Positions 34,134-42,649 of a stretch of 64,000 bases of DNA are shown in pieces. Made by a program: the position numbers and the translations under genes. The notes under the pieces were generated by a model, which made no database searches, was not told the origin of the DNA, and was given only the letters and a program-made list of their open reading frames with translations. Origin of the DNA: Falsiroseomonas sp051859025 (GTDB lineage Bacteria > Pseudomonadota > Alphaproteobacteria > Acetobacterales > Acetobacteraceae); the NCBI RefSeq assembly GCF_051859025.1, contig NZ_JBHYGL010000012.1:310001-374000 (forward strand). The letters are read 5' to 3'. How positions within the stretch are numbered: position 1 is the stretch's first letter; each line of letters starts with the position of its first letter.

Positions 34134-34898
34134 TCACCGTGGCAGCGCGATGGCGGAGAGTTGGTGTCCGATCGGCCCGCCGCCAGCGAGCGTCCGGCGG
34201 CGATGGCTGAAGAAGCGATCCTCCTCCGCCAGTGTATCGACCATCAGGGCGCGGGCTTCCCCGGCCCCGGCGGCGGCCAACCTTGCCACGCAATAGCCCG
34301 CCAGGTCGAACTGCCAGCGATCCTCCCGCCGGCCGGTCGCGAAGAAGCGGGCATCGGCGGCGTTGTGGGCCAGGACCTTGTCCCGCAGATCGGGGCCGAC
34401 CTCGTAGCTCGCCTGGCCGATGCAGGGGCCGACCAGGGCGGCGATGCGGGCTCGGCGGGCGCCCATTCCCTCCATCGCGTCGATCGTGGCTTCCAGCACC
34501 CCGGCCACGGCACCGCGCCAGCCCGCATGGGCGGCGCCGATCACGCCGGCCCCCGCATCCGCGAAGAGCACCGGCGCGCAATCCGCGGTGACGATGGAGA
34601 GCACCTGGCCGGGCCGGTCCGTCACCGCCGCATCGGCGCGGGGGCGGGTGCTGTCGTCCCAGGGCGCGCGGCCATCGGCCACCGCCACGCCATGCACCTG
34701 GTACAGGCCCAGCATCTCCCCCGGCGCCGCGCCCAGCACGCCGGCGGCGGCGGCGCGGTTGCGGCGCACCGCCTCCGGATCGTCGGGGGAGGAGAGGGAG
34801 CAGTTGAGCGAGGCGAAGGCGCCGGAGGAGACGCCGCCCTGCCGGGTGAAGAAGGCGTGCGGCAGCGGCAGGGCGCCGGTCAGGTAGCCGGGGTTCAT
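34134..34898 (-). CDS. pgeF: Peptidoglycan editing factor PgeF (YfiH family)
   Basis: The 254-residue protein has the YfiH/DUF152 core: FFTRQGGVSSGAFASLN, TADCAPVLFAD with the catalytic cysteine, AAHAGWRGAVAGVL with the metal His, and VGPCIGQASYEVG. PgeF removes wrongly incorporated L-Ser-containing peptides from peptidoglycan precursors; older annotations call it a laccase or polyphenol oxidase. Its start overlaps the stop of the methyltransferase gene (ATGA), continuing the lgt-methyltransferase-pgeF unit. Confidence 0.94.
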   Translation of the reverse strand: MNPGYLTGALPLPHAFFTRQGGVSSGAFASLNCSLSSPDDPEAVRRNRAAAAGVLGAAPGEMLGLYQVHGVAVADGRAPWDDSTRPRADAAVTDRPGQVLSIVTADCAPVLFADAGAGVIGAAHAGWRGAVAGVLEATIDAMEGMGARRARIAALVGPCIGQASYEVGPDLRDKVLAHNAADARFFATGRREDRWQFDLAGYCVARLAAAGAGEARALMVDTLAEEDRFFSHRRRTLAGGGPIGHQLSAIALPR

Positions 34899-35911
34899 GC
34901 GGTCTCGAATCCGGGCAGGGGGAGCAGACGAGGGTCGCAGAGGGCCAGGGCCTTGAACAGGCGGCCCATGCCCTCCGCCGCCACCAGGCGCTCGGCGCCG
35001 GACAGGATGTCCCCGGCCAGGCGCGGGCGGGATTGGGCGAGCATGGCGGCGCGCGTCATCAGGCCGAGGCGCTGGAGGAACAGCCCCTGCGGCAGCGGCC
35101 CCTGCGCGGCGCCGCCGGCCTGGCGCGCCACGGCGGCGAGGGCGGCGAAATCGACATGGGCGGTCAGGTCCACCGTGCCGGGATCGGCCAGGGGATCGAT
35201 GCCGCCCCGCTGGCCGGAGACGGCCTGGAGGCTTTCGCCCAGGCAGGATTCCGCCGGGCCGTAATCCAGGAACAGCGCCGCGCCGCCCTGGGCGGACAGG
35301 CGGGCGGCCAGGGATGCGATGATGGTTTCGGCGGGCTCGCAGACCTCCCGCACCGCGCCCTCCGGCGCCTCCCCCTGCCGGGCCGGCGGGTCGGCGGCGG
35401 GGAGTTCGTGAAAGGCGCCATCGGCGACATGGCGTTCCGCCCAGCCATCGCCCCGGCGCACGAATTGCCGGATCGGCAGGGCGTCGAGGAATTCATTGGC
35501 CAGCAGCAGCATCGGGCCGGGCGGGATCGTCGAGAGATCGTCATGCCATTCGGTGACGGCATCGCCCAGGGCGCGGCGCTGCGCATCCCGGAGGGCTGGT
35601 GAGGTTTCGACCAGGTGCAGCCTGAGCGCGGCCCGGAAGGCGGGGGCCACATCGCTCGCGGCGCGCAGCGCATCGGCCATCAGCGTGCCGCGGCCGGGGC
35701 CGCATTCCACCAGCAGCACGGGATCGGGGCGGCCCATCCGGTCCCAGACCACGGCGGCCCAGGCGCCCAGCACCTCCCCGAAGGCCTGGCTGATCTCGGG
35801 CGCCGTGGTGAAGTCGCCGCCCCGGCCGAAGGGGGTGGCGGGGCGTGCGTAATAGGCCGCGACCGCACGGGCCATGAAGCGGTCGAGGCGTTCCATTCCG
35901 CCGCCCGTCAC
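34895..35911 (-). CDS. SAM-dependent methyltransferase, MidA/NDUFAF7 family
   Basis: The 338-residue protein has the family signature: TPFGRGGDFTTAPEISQAFGE, then the SAM-binding LLVECGPGRGTLMADALRA, and LLLANEFLDALPIRQF. NDUFAF7/MidA methylates an arginine of complex I subunit NDUFS2 in mitochondria; the bacterial role is inferred. The start at 35911 overlaps the lgt stop and the 3' end overlaps pgeF, giving a tightly coupled three-gene unit. ATG 35896 is a possible alternative start. Confidence 0.92.
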   Translation of the reverse strand: MTGGGMERLDRFMARAVAAYYARPATPFGRGGDFTTAPEISQAFGEVLGAWAAVVWDRMGRPDPVLLVECGPGRGTLMADALRAASDVAPAFRAALRLHLVETSPALRDAQRRALGDAVTEWHDDLSTIPPGPMLLLANEFLDALPIRQFVRRGDGWAERHVADGAFHELPAADPPARQGEAPEGAVREVCEPAETIIASLAARLSAQGGAALFLDYGPAESCLGESLQAVSGQRGGIDPLADPGTVDLTAHVDFAALAAVARQAGGAAQGPLPQGLFLQRLGLMTRAAMLAQSRPRLAGDILSGAERLVAAEGMGRLFKALALCDPRLLPLPGFETA

Positions 35912-36711
35912 GCCGTCGCGGCGCGCTTCGACCGGGTGATCAGGAACAGCCCCACCGCGATCATCGGCAGCGACAGCAACTGCCCCATGGTGGCGCCGGC
36001 GAAGAGGAAGCCGAGATGCGCGTCCGGCTGGCGGAAGAACTCGCCGATGAAGCGCGCCACGCCATAGCCCGCCAGGAAGGTGCCGGTCAGGAAGCCCGGC
36101 CTGTCCCGCAGCGCGGGGCTGCGGACCAGCAGTTGCAGCAGGACGAACAGGACGATCCCCTCCATCCCCGCCTGGTAGAGCTGGCTGGGGTGGCGCGGTT
36201 CCGGCCCGCCGGTCGGGAAGGCCATGGCCCAGGGCACGTCGCTGGCGCGGCCCCAGAGCTCGCCATTGATGAAGTTGGCGACGCGGCCGAAGAACAGGCC
36301 GATCGGCACGACCGGCGCGATGCGGTCCCCGAAGGCCAGCGGGCTGAGGCCCTGGCGGCGGCAGAACCAGACGGCGGCGACGATGACGCCCAGCATGCCG
36401 CCGTGGAAGGACATGCCGCCCTGCCAGACATACAGCGCCTCATGCGGCGCGGTGATGTAGTAGCCGGGGCGGTAGAACAGCACGTAGCCGAGCCGCCCGC
36501 CGAGGATGACGCCGAGCGTCGCCCAGGTGACGAAATCATCAACCTGTTCCTGGCTGGCGATGCGCGGCGCCAGCGCCACCATGCGCCGCGCCAGCATCCA
36601 GCCCAGCACGATGCCGGCGATATAGGCCAGCGCGTACCAGCGAAGGGCGAAGGGACCGATCTCGATCAGCACGGGATCGATCATCGGGAAGGGCAAGGCG
36701 AGCAGCATCAA
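35908..36711 (-). CDS. lgt: Prolipoprotein diacylglyceryl transferase
   Basis: The 267-residue integral membrane enzyme attaches diacylglycerol from phosphatidylglycerol to the lipobox cysteine. It has the Lgt motifs HGGMLGVIVA, the signature RVANFINGELWGR and HPSQLYQAGMEG, with about seven membrane segments. It begins 5 bases after hldD and is coupled to the methyltransferase gene. Several lipoproteins in this window would be substrates. Confidence 0.96.
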   Translation of the reverse strand: MMLLALPFPMIDPVLIEIGPFALRWYALAYIAGIVLGWMLARRMVALAPRIASQEQVDDFVTWATLGVILGGRLGYVLFYRPGYYITAPHEALYVWQGGMSFHGGMLGVIVAAVWFCRRQGLSPLAFGDRIAPVVPIGLFFGRVANFINGELWGRASDVPWAMAFPTGGPEPRHPSQLYQAGMEGIVLFVLLQLLVRSPALRDRPGFLTGTFLAGYGVARFIGEFFRQPDAHLGFLFAGATMGQLLSLPMIAVGLFLITRSKRAATA

Positions 36712-36715
36712 GCCC

Positions 36716-37708
36716 TCAGCGATGTGGATCGGGTTGCATCAGGAAATCGCGGACATAGCGGCCGACGCCGTCTTCCAGCGAGGTCGCCGGCCGGTCGAAG
36801 CCCGCCGCGCGCAGCTTCGCCATCGGCGCCTCCGTGAAGTACTGGTACTTGCCGCGGAGGTCGGCGGGCATGTCGATGAACTCGATCCGCTCCTGCTCCC
36901 TCATTCCCGCGAACATGGCGCGCACCAGGTCGAGGAAGCTGCGGGCCTGGCCGGAGCCGATGTTGAACAGGCCGCTGGCCTGCGGGTTGTCCAGCAGCCA
37001 GAGCATGGCGGCGACGCAGTCATCCACATGGACGAAGTCGCGCATCTGCTCCCCATCCGCCACGCCGTCGCGGTCGGACCGGAACAGCCGCGCGGGGGCG
37101 CCGCCGCGGGCTTCGTGAAACTTGTGGAAGACGACGCTGGCCATGCGGCCCTTGTGGTATTCGTTGGGGCCATAGACGTTGAAGAAGCGCAAGCCCGCCC
37201 ATTGCGGCGGCGCCGGCACGCCACGGTCCAGCATATCCGCCACCCGGCGATCGAAGGCGAGCTTCGACCACCCATAGAGGTTGAGCGGGCGGAGCGCCGC
37301 CAGCGCGCCCATCGCATCGTCATCCGCGAAGCCCTGCGCGCCATCGCCATAGGTGGCGGCGGAGGAGGCGTAGATCAGCGGGATGCCGCGTTCGGCGCAG
37401 ACGGCCCAGAGCCAGAGCGGCAGCGTGAAGTTGGTGGCGGCCACCAGATCGCCATCCGTGGCGGTGGTGGCGCTGATGGCACCCATGTGGAAGACGGCGT
37501 CCACCACCGGGTCCTCGGACCAGAAATCCTCCAGCTCCTCGGGCGGCAGGATGCCGGCGATGGGGTGCTTGGCGATGTTGCGCCACTTCTCCCGCCCCGG
37601 CTCCCCCTGGCGCAGGCGGTCCACCACCATCACTTCCTCACCGCGGTCACAGAGGGCGGCGACGAGGTTGGAGCCGATGAAACCGGCGCCGCCCGTGACC
37701 AGATACAT
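36716..37708 (-). CDS. hldD: ADP-L-glycero-D-manno-heptose-6-epimerase
   Basis: The 330-residue extended SDR shows the NAD(P) motif TGGAGFIGSNL, the DAVFHMGAISATTATDGD segment characteristic of HldD, active-site YGWSK (Tyr/Lys) and RFFNVYGPNEYHKGRMASV. It makes the L-glycero heptose precursor of the LPS inner core, consistent with a Gram-negative envelope. The frame runs on upstream, but homology begins at the ATG 37708. Confidence 0.94.
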   Translation of the reverse strand: MYLVTGGAGFIGSNLVAALCDRGEEVMVVDRLRQGEPGREKWRNIAKHPIAGILPPEELEDFWSEDPVVDAVFHMGAISATTATDGDLVAATNFTLPLWLWAVCAERGIPLIYASSAATYGDGAQGFADDDAMGALAALRPLNLYGWSKLAFDRRVADMLDRGVPAPPQWAGLRFFNVYGPNEYHKGRMASVVFHKFHEARGGAPARLFRSDRDGVADGEQMRDFVHVDDCVAAMLWLLDNPQASGLFNIGSGQARSFLDLVRAMFAGMREQERIEFIDMPADLRGKYQYFTEAPMAKLRAAGFDRPATSLEDGVGRYVRDFLMQPDPHR

Positions 37709-37862
37709 CGGCGGTTGTCCTCTCGCCTCGCGGCTTGATCTGTGGGCCCGGGCGCGGCAAGGGCCGCGCGTGCCGGCCGGTATAGGGCGCGGCTTCGGGA
37801 TGCGTATAGGCCGCGAATGGCCGTGCGGGACAGTGGCGGTTTCAGCCTTCGGGAGTGTCGTG

Positions 37863-38234
37863 ATGAGCAGCGGAACGGGTTCGACGGGTGGTGCCGGTGG
37901 AGCGCCAGGTGGCGCGCCGGGTGGCGGCAAGCGGGGGATCTTCGATGACCTCGCCGGCATGGCGGGCGGCGCCTTCAGCGTCCTGGCCGGCGCCCGGCAG
38001 GAAGCGGAGGCGATGGGCCGCGCGCAGATGGACGCCATGGTCCAGCGCCTGGACCTGGTGAAGCGGGAAGACCTGGACGCCGCGCTGGAAGTGGCGCGCC
38101 GGGCGCGGGAACAGGCGGAGACGCTGGAGGCGCGAATCGTGACCCTCGAAGCCCGCATCGCGGAGATCGAGGCGCGGATCGCCCGGACCCACCCGCCGGA
38201 AAGCGACCCGGTTGGCACGCCCAGCGGCGACTGA
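37863..38234 (+). CDS. Accessory factor UbiK family (BMFP domain) protein
   Basis: The 123-residue protein has a Gly-rich N-terminal linker (residues 3-22), a hydrophobic stretch (DLAGMAGGAFSVLAGARQEAE), then the BMFP coiled coil (VKREDLDAALEVARRAREQAETLEARIVTLEARI). BMFP/UbiK proteins bind membranes, trimerise and assist the Ubi complex in ubiquinone synthesis. The glycine-rich extension is longer than in E. coli UbiK. It lies divergent from hldD. Confidence 0.85.
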   Translation: MSSGTGSTGGAGGAPGGAPGGGKRGIFDDLAGMAGGAFSVLAGARQEAEAMGRAQMDAMVQRLDLVKREDLDAALEVARRAREQAETLEARIVTLEARIAEIEARIARTHPPESDPVGTPSGD

Positions 38235-38423
38235 TCAGGCGGGTCCGGGCATCGGCTGGGACGCCATGCCCGGATTCGTCCACAACTCTTTGGCGGGCTT
38301 CGCGGAACCGACGCTTGCAGCCGCGTTTTGCGGTTGCGTAGTCTACCCCTAGTGGCGATTCGGGGTGCCAGACCCCCTATACCTTGGGGTCGGGCTTCCC
38401 GATCGGGCGAAGGAGGTGCCGCG

Positions 38424-38930
38424 ATGTCCGCCTATCTCGGTTACGAGGAACGCGACCGGTCCGCGAATCCCCTCGATGTGCTGGAACAGATCGTCGCCGC
38501 CAATGAATGGACCTTCGACCGCCGCTCCGACAGCGAGATGGCGGCGGAGGCGCCCGGCAAATGGTGCGACTACGGCCTCTATTTCTCCTGGTCGCATGAG
38601 ATCAGCGCCATGCATTTCTCCTGCACCTTCGACCTGAAGGTGCCGGCGGGGAAGCGGGAGAGGCTGTTCGAGCTGCTGGCCCTGGCCAATGAGAAGCTCT
38701 GGATCGGCCATTTCGGCATCGACAGCGACGATGGCGTGCCGGTGTTCCGCCATTCCGTGCTGCTGCGCGGCGCGCCAGGTGCCTCAGCCGAGAGCCTGGA
38801 GGACATGGTCGACATCGCCATCACGGAATGCGAGCGCTTCTTCCCGGCCTTCCAGTTCGTCCTCTGGGGCGGCAAGGCGCCGGCGGATGCGCTGCAGGCG
38901 GCGATGCTGGATTGCGTGGGCGAAGCCTGA
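38424..38930 (+). CDS. YbjN domain-containing protein
   Basis: The 168-residue protein has a YbjN/type III-chaperone-like fold: LDVLEQIVAANEWTFDRRSD, then alternating strands (GLYFSWSHEISAMHFSCTFDLKV), and a C-terminal helix (DMVDIAITECERFFPAFQFVLWGG). The biochemical role is unknown; E. coli YbjN affects motility and exopolysaccharide. AAGGAGG lies upstream of the ATG. It is followed after 47 bases by proC, a recurrent pairing in alphaproteobacteria. Confidence 0.87.
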   Translation: MSAYLGYEERDRSANPLDVLEQIVAANEWTFDRRSDSEMAAEAPGKWCDYGLYFSWSHEISAMHFSCTFDLKVPAGKRERLFELLALANEKLWIGHFGIDSDDGVPVFRHSVLLRGAPGASAESLEDMVDIAITECERFFPAFQFVLWGGKAPADALQAAMLDCVGEA

Positions 38931-38977
38931 AGGGCTGAGTCTTGCCGCCGGGGGCGGGGCGGGGGACAAATCCTCCC

Positions 38978-39778
38978 ATGACCGACACCCTTCCCCCCCT
39001 TCTCCTAATCGGCTGCGGCAAGATGGGCGGCGCCATGCTCGCGGGCTGGCGGGAACGCGGGCTGGGGGAGACGATCATCGTCGATCCCTTCGCCACCGGC
39101 CCCTTCCCGGGCGCCACCCTGCTGCGGGACGCGGCCGAGATCCCGGCGGGCTTCGCCCCCGCCGCCGTGATCCTGGCCACCAAGCCGCAGGAAGCGCCGG
39201 CTACCCTGCCGCTGCATGCGCGCTTCGCGGGCTCGGCGGTCTTCGTCTCCATCATGGCGGGCAAGACGGTGGCCTTCATGCAGGGGCTGCTCGGCGCTGG
39301 TTCCGCCGTGGTGCGCGCCATGCCGAACACGCCGGCCGCGGTGCGCCAGGGCTTCACCGTCGCCTATGCCGCGCCCGGCGTTTCCGCCGCGCAGCGCGCG
39401 CTGGCCGATACGCTGCTCGGCGCGACCGGGGAGATCGCCTGGGTGGAGGAGGAAGGGCTGCTCGACCCCGTCACGGCGGTGTCCGGCGGTGGCCCGGCCT
39501 ATGTCTTCCTGCTGGCGGAGCTGCTGGAACGCGCGGCGGTGGAACAGGGCATCCCGGCCGACCTGGCGCGCCGCATGGCCCGCAGCACCGTGGCGGGTTC
39601 CGGCGCCCTGCTGGCGGCGAGCGCGGAGGATGCCGCGCAGCTTCGGAAGAACGTCACCAGCCCCAAGGGGACGACGGAGCGCGCGCTGGCGGTGCTGATG
39701 GAGGAGAAGGCCTGGCCGGACCACATCTCCCGCGCCATCGCGGCCGCCACGGCGCGGTCACGCGAACTCGCGGGGTAG
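38978..39778 (+). CDS. proC: Pyrroline-5-carboxylate reductase
   Basis: The 266-residue enzyme reduces 1-pyrroline-5-carboxylate to proline with NAD(P)H. It has the Rossmann start LLIGCGKMGGAMLAGW, ILATKPQ, RAMPNTPAAVRQG, and the C-terminal dimer domain signature TAVSGGGPAYVFLLAE with VTSPKGTTERAL. Length and motifs are standard. Confidence 0.95.
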   Translation: MTDTLPPLLLIGCGKMGGAMLAGWRERGLGETIIVDPFATGPFPGATLLRDAAEIPAGFAPAAVILATKPQEAPATLPLHARFAGSAVFVSIMAGKTVAFMQGLLGAGSAVVRAMPNTPAAVRQGFTVAYAAPGVSAAQRALADTLLGATGEIAWVEEEGLLDPVTAVSGGGPAYVFLLAELLERAAVEQGIPADLARRMARSTVAGSGALLAASAEDAAQLRKNVTSPKGTTERALAVLMEEKAWPDHISRAIAAATARSRELAG

Positions 39779-39998
39779 GTCCGGGGGACACGTGGCTGCG
39801 GGCGTACTCGGCGGCGTCTTTCCGCGCCTGGAGCGTTGGGGCCAGGGCACCGATGGGACCCCATCGCCGCCCCGCCCCCGCAGTGATCCCCCGGCTGGCA
39901 GGCACGAAAATCCACTCGCCGACTGCCTCCCAGGCCAAATGTCCACCGGCCCTAGATTCCCATTGGCGAGCGCGCCCGGCGCCCCCACCATCAGGGGC

Positions 39999-40610
39999 AT
40001 GGACACGCCCGGCACCCCTGATTCCCGCCTTCTCGATGGCCTCTTCGCCGTGATCGCGGATCACGGCTGGCGGGGCGTCACCCTTGGCCGCCTGGCCACT
40101 GCCTCCGGCATCCGTGCCGGGGAGCTGGCGCGGCGCTTCCCCTCGCGCCTCGATCTGCTGCGGCTGCATGCCGATGCGGTGGCGGACAGCGTGGCCGTCG
40201 GCACCGTGCCGGGCCAGGGCGGCACGCCGCGGGACCGGCTGTTCGACGTGCTGATGCGCGGCATCGATGCGCTGGTGCCGCACCGCGCCGGGATGCTGCG
40301 CCTGGCGGATGACATGTGGCGGGACCCCGTGCTGGCTGTCGCCATGGGCCCTGTCCTGCACCGGACCATGCAGCGCTTCCTGGATGCGGCGGAGCTGGAT
40401 TCGGCGGGGGTGCAGGGCAACCTCCGCGCCGCCGGCCTCACGGGGGTCTGGTTCGCCACCGTGCGCGCCTGGTCGAAGGACGAGACGCAGGACATGGCGC
40501 CGACCATGGCCGCGCTGGACAAGGCGCTGGACCGGGCGGAGCAGACGGCGCGAAGCCTGAACCTGGAGGCGGGCGACATGGCCGCGCCGCCGGAGGCCGA
40601 CCCGCTCTGA
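39999..40610 (+). CDS. TetR-like/COQ9-like protein
   Basis: The 203-residue protein has an N-terminal helix-turn-helix of TetR type (LLDGLFAVIADHGWRGVTLGRLATASGI, then AGELARRFPSRLDLL). Its C-terminal half (RAGMLRLADDMWRDP; LTGVWFATVRAWSKDETQDM) resembles COQ9. Such proteins in alphaproteobacteria may bind lipids or quinones or act as regulators. It stands just upstream of a phasin gene and its palindromic operator, so regulation of that gene is possible, but a ubiquinone-related role fits the COQ9-like half. The ATG at 39999 is chosen from the domain start. Confidence 0.8.
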   Translation: MDTPGTPDSRLLDGLFAVIADHGWRGVTLGRLATASGIRAGELARRFPSRLDLLRLHADAVADSVAVGTVPGQGGTPRDRLFDVLMRGIDALVPHRAGMLRLADDMWRDPVLAVAMGPVLHRTMQRFLDAAELDSAGVQGNLRAAGLTGVWFATVRAWSKDETQDMAPTMAALDKALDRAEQTARSLNLEAGDMAAPPEADPL

Positions 40611-40625
40611 GGTCGACCTTTCCCA

Positions 40626-40646
40626 TTTTTGTGCAGTGCACAAAAA
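40626..40646. promoter_or_regulatory. Perfect 10-bp inverted repeat operator upstream of the phasin gene
   Basis: TTTTTGTGCA (40626-40635) and TGCACAAAAA (40637-40646) are perfect inverted repeats separated by one G. It lies 70 bases before the phasin start in an AT-rich patch. A weak -10-like TTATAG occurs at 40672-40677. In other alphaproteobacteria the PHA-responsive repressor PhaR binds TGC-rich dyads upstream of phaP; this site could play that part, or bind the adjacent TetR-like protein. Confidence 0.65.
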
Positions 40647-40715
40647 ACGCTGTCATGCCCGTTCGGTGTAGCTTATAGAGCGGCCCATCGAACCAATCCT
40701 GAGGAGCGCGTCCCG

Positions 40716-41150
40716 ATGTCCGATCGCTTTGGCATGAAGCCCGACGAGATGATGAAGATGCTGGCCGAATTCCGCCTGCCGGCGATGCCGGACATGGAGG
40801 GCCTGGCCCAGGCCCAGCGCCGGAACCTGGAGGCGTTGTCCGCCGCCAACCGCATCGCGCTGGAAGGCGCGCAGGCCGTTGCCCGCCGTCACATGGAGAT
40901 CATGCAGGCCTCGATGGCCGAGATGACGGACGCGATGCGTTCCATGGCGACGAATGAGAGCCCCCAGGCCCGTGCCGCCAAGCAGGCCGAGATGCTGAAG
41001 GGCGCCTATGAGAAGGCGGTCGCGAACATGAAGGAGGTCGCCGACCTCATCCAGAACAGCAATGCCGAGGCGCTGGGCCTGCTGAACAAGCGTTTCGCCG
41101 AGGCGATGGACGAGGTGAAGAGCCTCGTCGCCAAGGGCGCGGGGAAGTAG
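40716..41150 (+). CDS. Phasin family protein
   Basis: The 144-residue helical protein has the phasin_2 pattern (AQRRNLEALSAANRIALEGAQAVARRHMEIMQ, then EVADLIQNSNAEALGLLNKRFAEAMDEV), with a Met-rich N-terminus. Phasins coat polyhydroxyalkanoate granules and control their number and size, or act as stress proteins. GAGGAG precedes the ATG. The 3' end lies inside a 28-bp tandem repeat that triplicates its last codons and stop, and a strong hairpin terminator follows. Confidence 0.92.
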   Translation: MSDRFGMKPDEMMKMLAEFRLPAMPDMEGLAQAQRRNLEALSAANRIALEGAQAVARRHMEIMQASMAEMTDAMRSMATNESPQARAAKQAEMLKGAYEKAVANMKEVADLIQNSNAEALGLLNKRFAEAMDEVKSLVAKGAGK

Positions 41151-41206
41151 TTTCTTCGCCAAGGGCGCGGGGAAGTAGTTTCTTCGCCAAGGGAGCGGGG
41201 AAGTAG
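41129..41206. repeat. 28-bp tandem repeat covering the phasin 3' end
   Basis: Units at 41129-41156 and 41157-41184 are identical; a third partial unit (41185-41206) has one substitution (C to A). Each contains the last phasin codons (AKGAGK) and a TAG stop. The first copy is used as the real end; the other two are untranslated duplicates. Confidence 0.93.
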
Positions 41207-41217
41207 GTTCGACTGCT

Positions 41218-41243
41218 CCCTCCCCCGCGCTTGCGGGGGAGGG
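41218..41243. terminator. Bidirectional hairpin terminator between phasin and sensor kinase genes
   Basis: CCCTCCCCCGC (41218-41228) and GCGGGGGAGGG (41233-41243) make a perfect 11-bp GC stem with a GCTT loop. It lies between convergent genes. There is no T-run on either side, so it is either weakly intrinsic or an RNA 3'-end stabiliser. Confidence 0.65.
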
Positions 41244-41272
41244 CCGTGGTCGGGGTCGCGCGCCCGCCGGCG

Positions 41273-42649
41273 CTAAACCGGCAGCCTGACCCGCGCGCGC
41301 AACCCGCCGAGCGGGCTTTCCTCCAGCACGATATCCCCGCCATGGGCGCGGGCGATGTCCCGCGCGATGGCCAGGCCCAAGCCCGTGCCCCCCGCCGACA
41401 GCGTGGCAAACGGCCTGAAGGCTTCCTCCCGCTGCGCCGCCGGGATGCCCGGGCCGTCATCATCCACCGTCACCTGCGCCCAGCCGCCGGCCTCGGCCCG
41501 GGGCAGGGCGGCGACGCCCACCGCGATCCGCCGCGCATGCTTGCGCGCATTGTCGAGCAGATTCGCAAGGCACCGTCGCAGCGCATCCGGCCGCAGGGAG
41601 ACGACCAGTTCCGAGGGCGCCTCCACGGCCACCTCCGCCCCGTCCCGCCGCGCCTTCTGCGCGACATCGCGGACGATGCCGGCGAGGTCCGTGGGCCTGG
41701 CCTGTTCCTGCCCCTCGCCACGCGCGAAGGCGAGGTAGGAGGCGACCATGCGCTCCATCTCCTCCACGTCTTCCGTCAGCGCAGCGATGTCCTCCTCCTC
41801 TTCCTCCGTCCGCGGCAGGACGGCGAGGCCGAGGCGCATGCGGGTCAGCGGCGTGCGGAGGTCGTGGCTGATGCCCGCCAGCATGTCCGTGCGCTGGGCG
41901 ACGAAGCGGCGGATGCGTTCCTGCATCCGGTTGAAGGCGGCCGCGGCCTGGCGGACCTCGGCCGCGCCTTCCGGCTTCATGGAGCCGATGTCGCGGCCGA
42001 GACCGAAGGCCTCCGCCGCGCCGGCAAGCCGCCGGATGGCGCGGACCTGGTTCTTCATGAACAGCGCGGCGACGCCGAACAGCAGGAGCGACGAGCCGAC
42101 CAGCCAGATGAAGAACAGATAGAGCGTGCCGGTGAAAAGCCGCTTGCGCGGGGCCTCCACATGCAGGACGCCATCGGGTAGCTGGACGCGGATGATCACG
42201 CTGCGGCGGTCGGACTGCCAATCCGCGTCGAAGGGTCGGCGGACCCGTTCCGCCATCGCATGGGCCAGATCCTCCTCCAGCGGCAGCAGGGGGAGGGAGG
42301 CGGCGCGGTCCGGCGTGCGGCCGAGGCTCGCCCCCGCCTCGAACGCCATGCCGAGGTCGAGCCGCCAGGCGGTTTCGCGGAACAGCCAGGCGCGATCCTC
42401 GGACGAGGGATGGCGCTGCATCTGCTCGATCACCATGCCGATCTCGCCGGCCACGCCGCTGGCGAGGCGGCGGGAGATGACGTCGAGATGCCCGCCATAG
42501 AACAGCTGGAGTGCCACGCCCTGCAGGATCAGCAGCGGCAGCAGGATGATGAGCAGCGACCGGCCCAGCAGCCCGCGCGGCACCAGCGCCCGGAAGGCGC
42601 GGCCGAGCAGCGCGCCAGGCCTGTTCGTGAAAAGGGGCCTGTTCGTCAC
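41273..42649 (-). CDS. EnvZ-type sensor histidine kinase
   Basis: The 458-residue inner-membrane kinase has a membrane helix (about 30-50), a periplasmic sensor domain (about 52-170), a second helix (about 173-197) followed by a HAMP linker, then HisKA with H262 (GISHDLRTPLTR), N-box LLDNARKHA, DDDGPGI and GGTGLGLAIARDIA. Its start overlaps the stop of the response regulator gene. The N-terminal residues contain a short duplication (TNRPLFTNRPG) from an 11-base direct repeat. The signal is unknown. Confidence 0.94.
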   Translation of the reverse strand: MTNRPLFTNRPGALLGRAFRALVPRGLLGRSLLIILLPLLILQGVALQLFYGGHLDVISRRLASGVAGEIGMVIEQMQRHPSSEDRAWLFRETAWRLDLGMAFEAGASLGRTPDRAASLPLLPLEEDLAHAMAERVRRPFDADWQSDRRSVIIRVQLPDGVLHVEAPRKRLFTGTLYLFFIWLVGSSLLLFGVAALFMKNQVRAIRRLAGAAEAFGLGRDIGSMKPEGAAEVRQAAAAFNRMQERIRRFVAQRTDMLAGISHDLRTPLTRMRLGLAVLPRTEEEEEDIAALTEDVEEMERMVASYLAFARGEGQEQARPTDLAGIVRDVAQKARRDGAEVAVEAPSELVVSLRPDALRRCLANLLDNARKHARRIAVGVAALPRAEAGGWAQVTVDDDGPGIPAAQREEAFRPFATLSAGGTGLGLAIARDIARAHGGDIVLEESPLGGLRARVRLPV

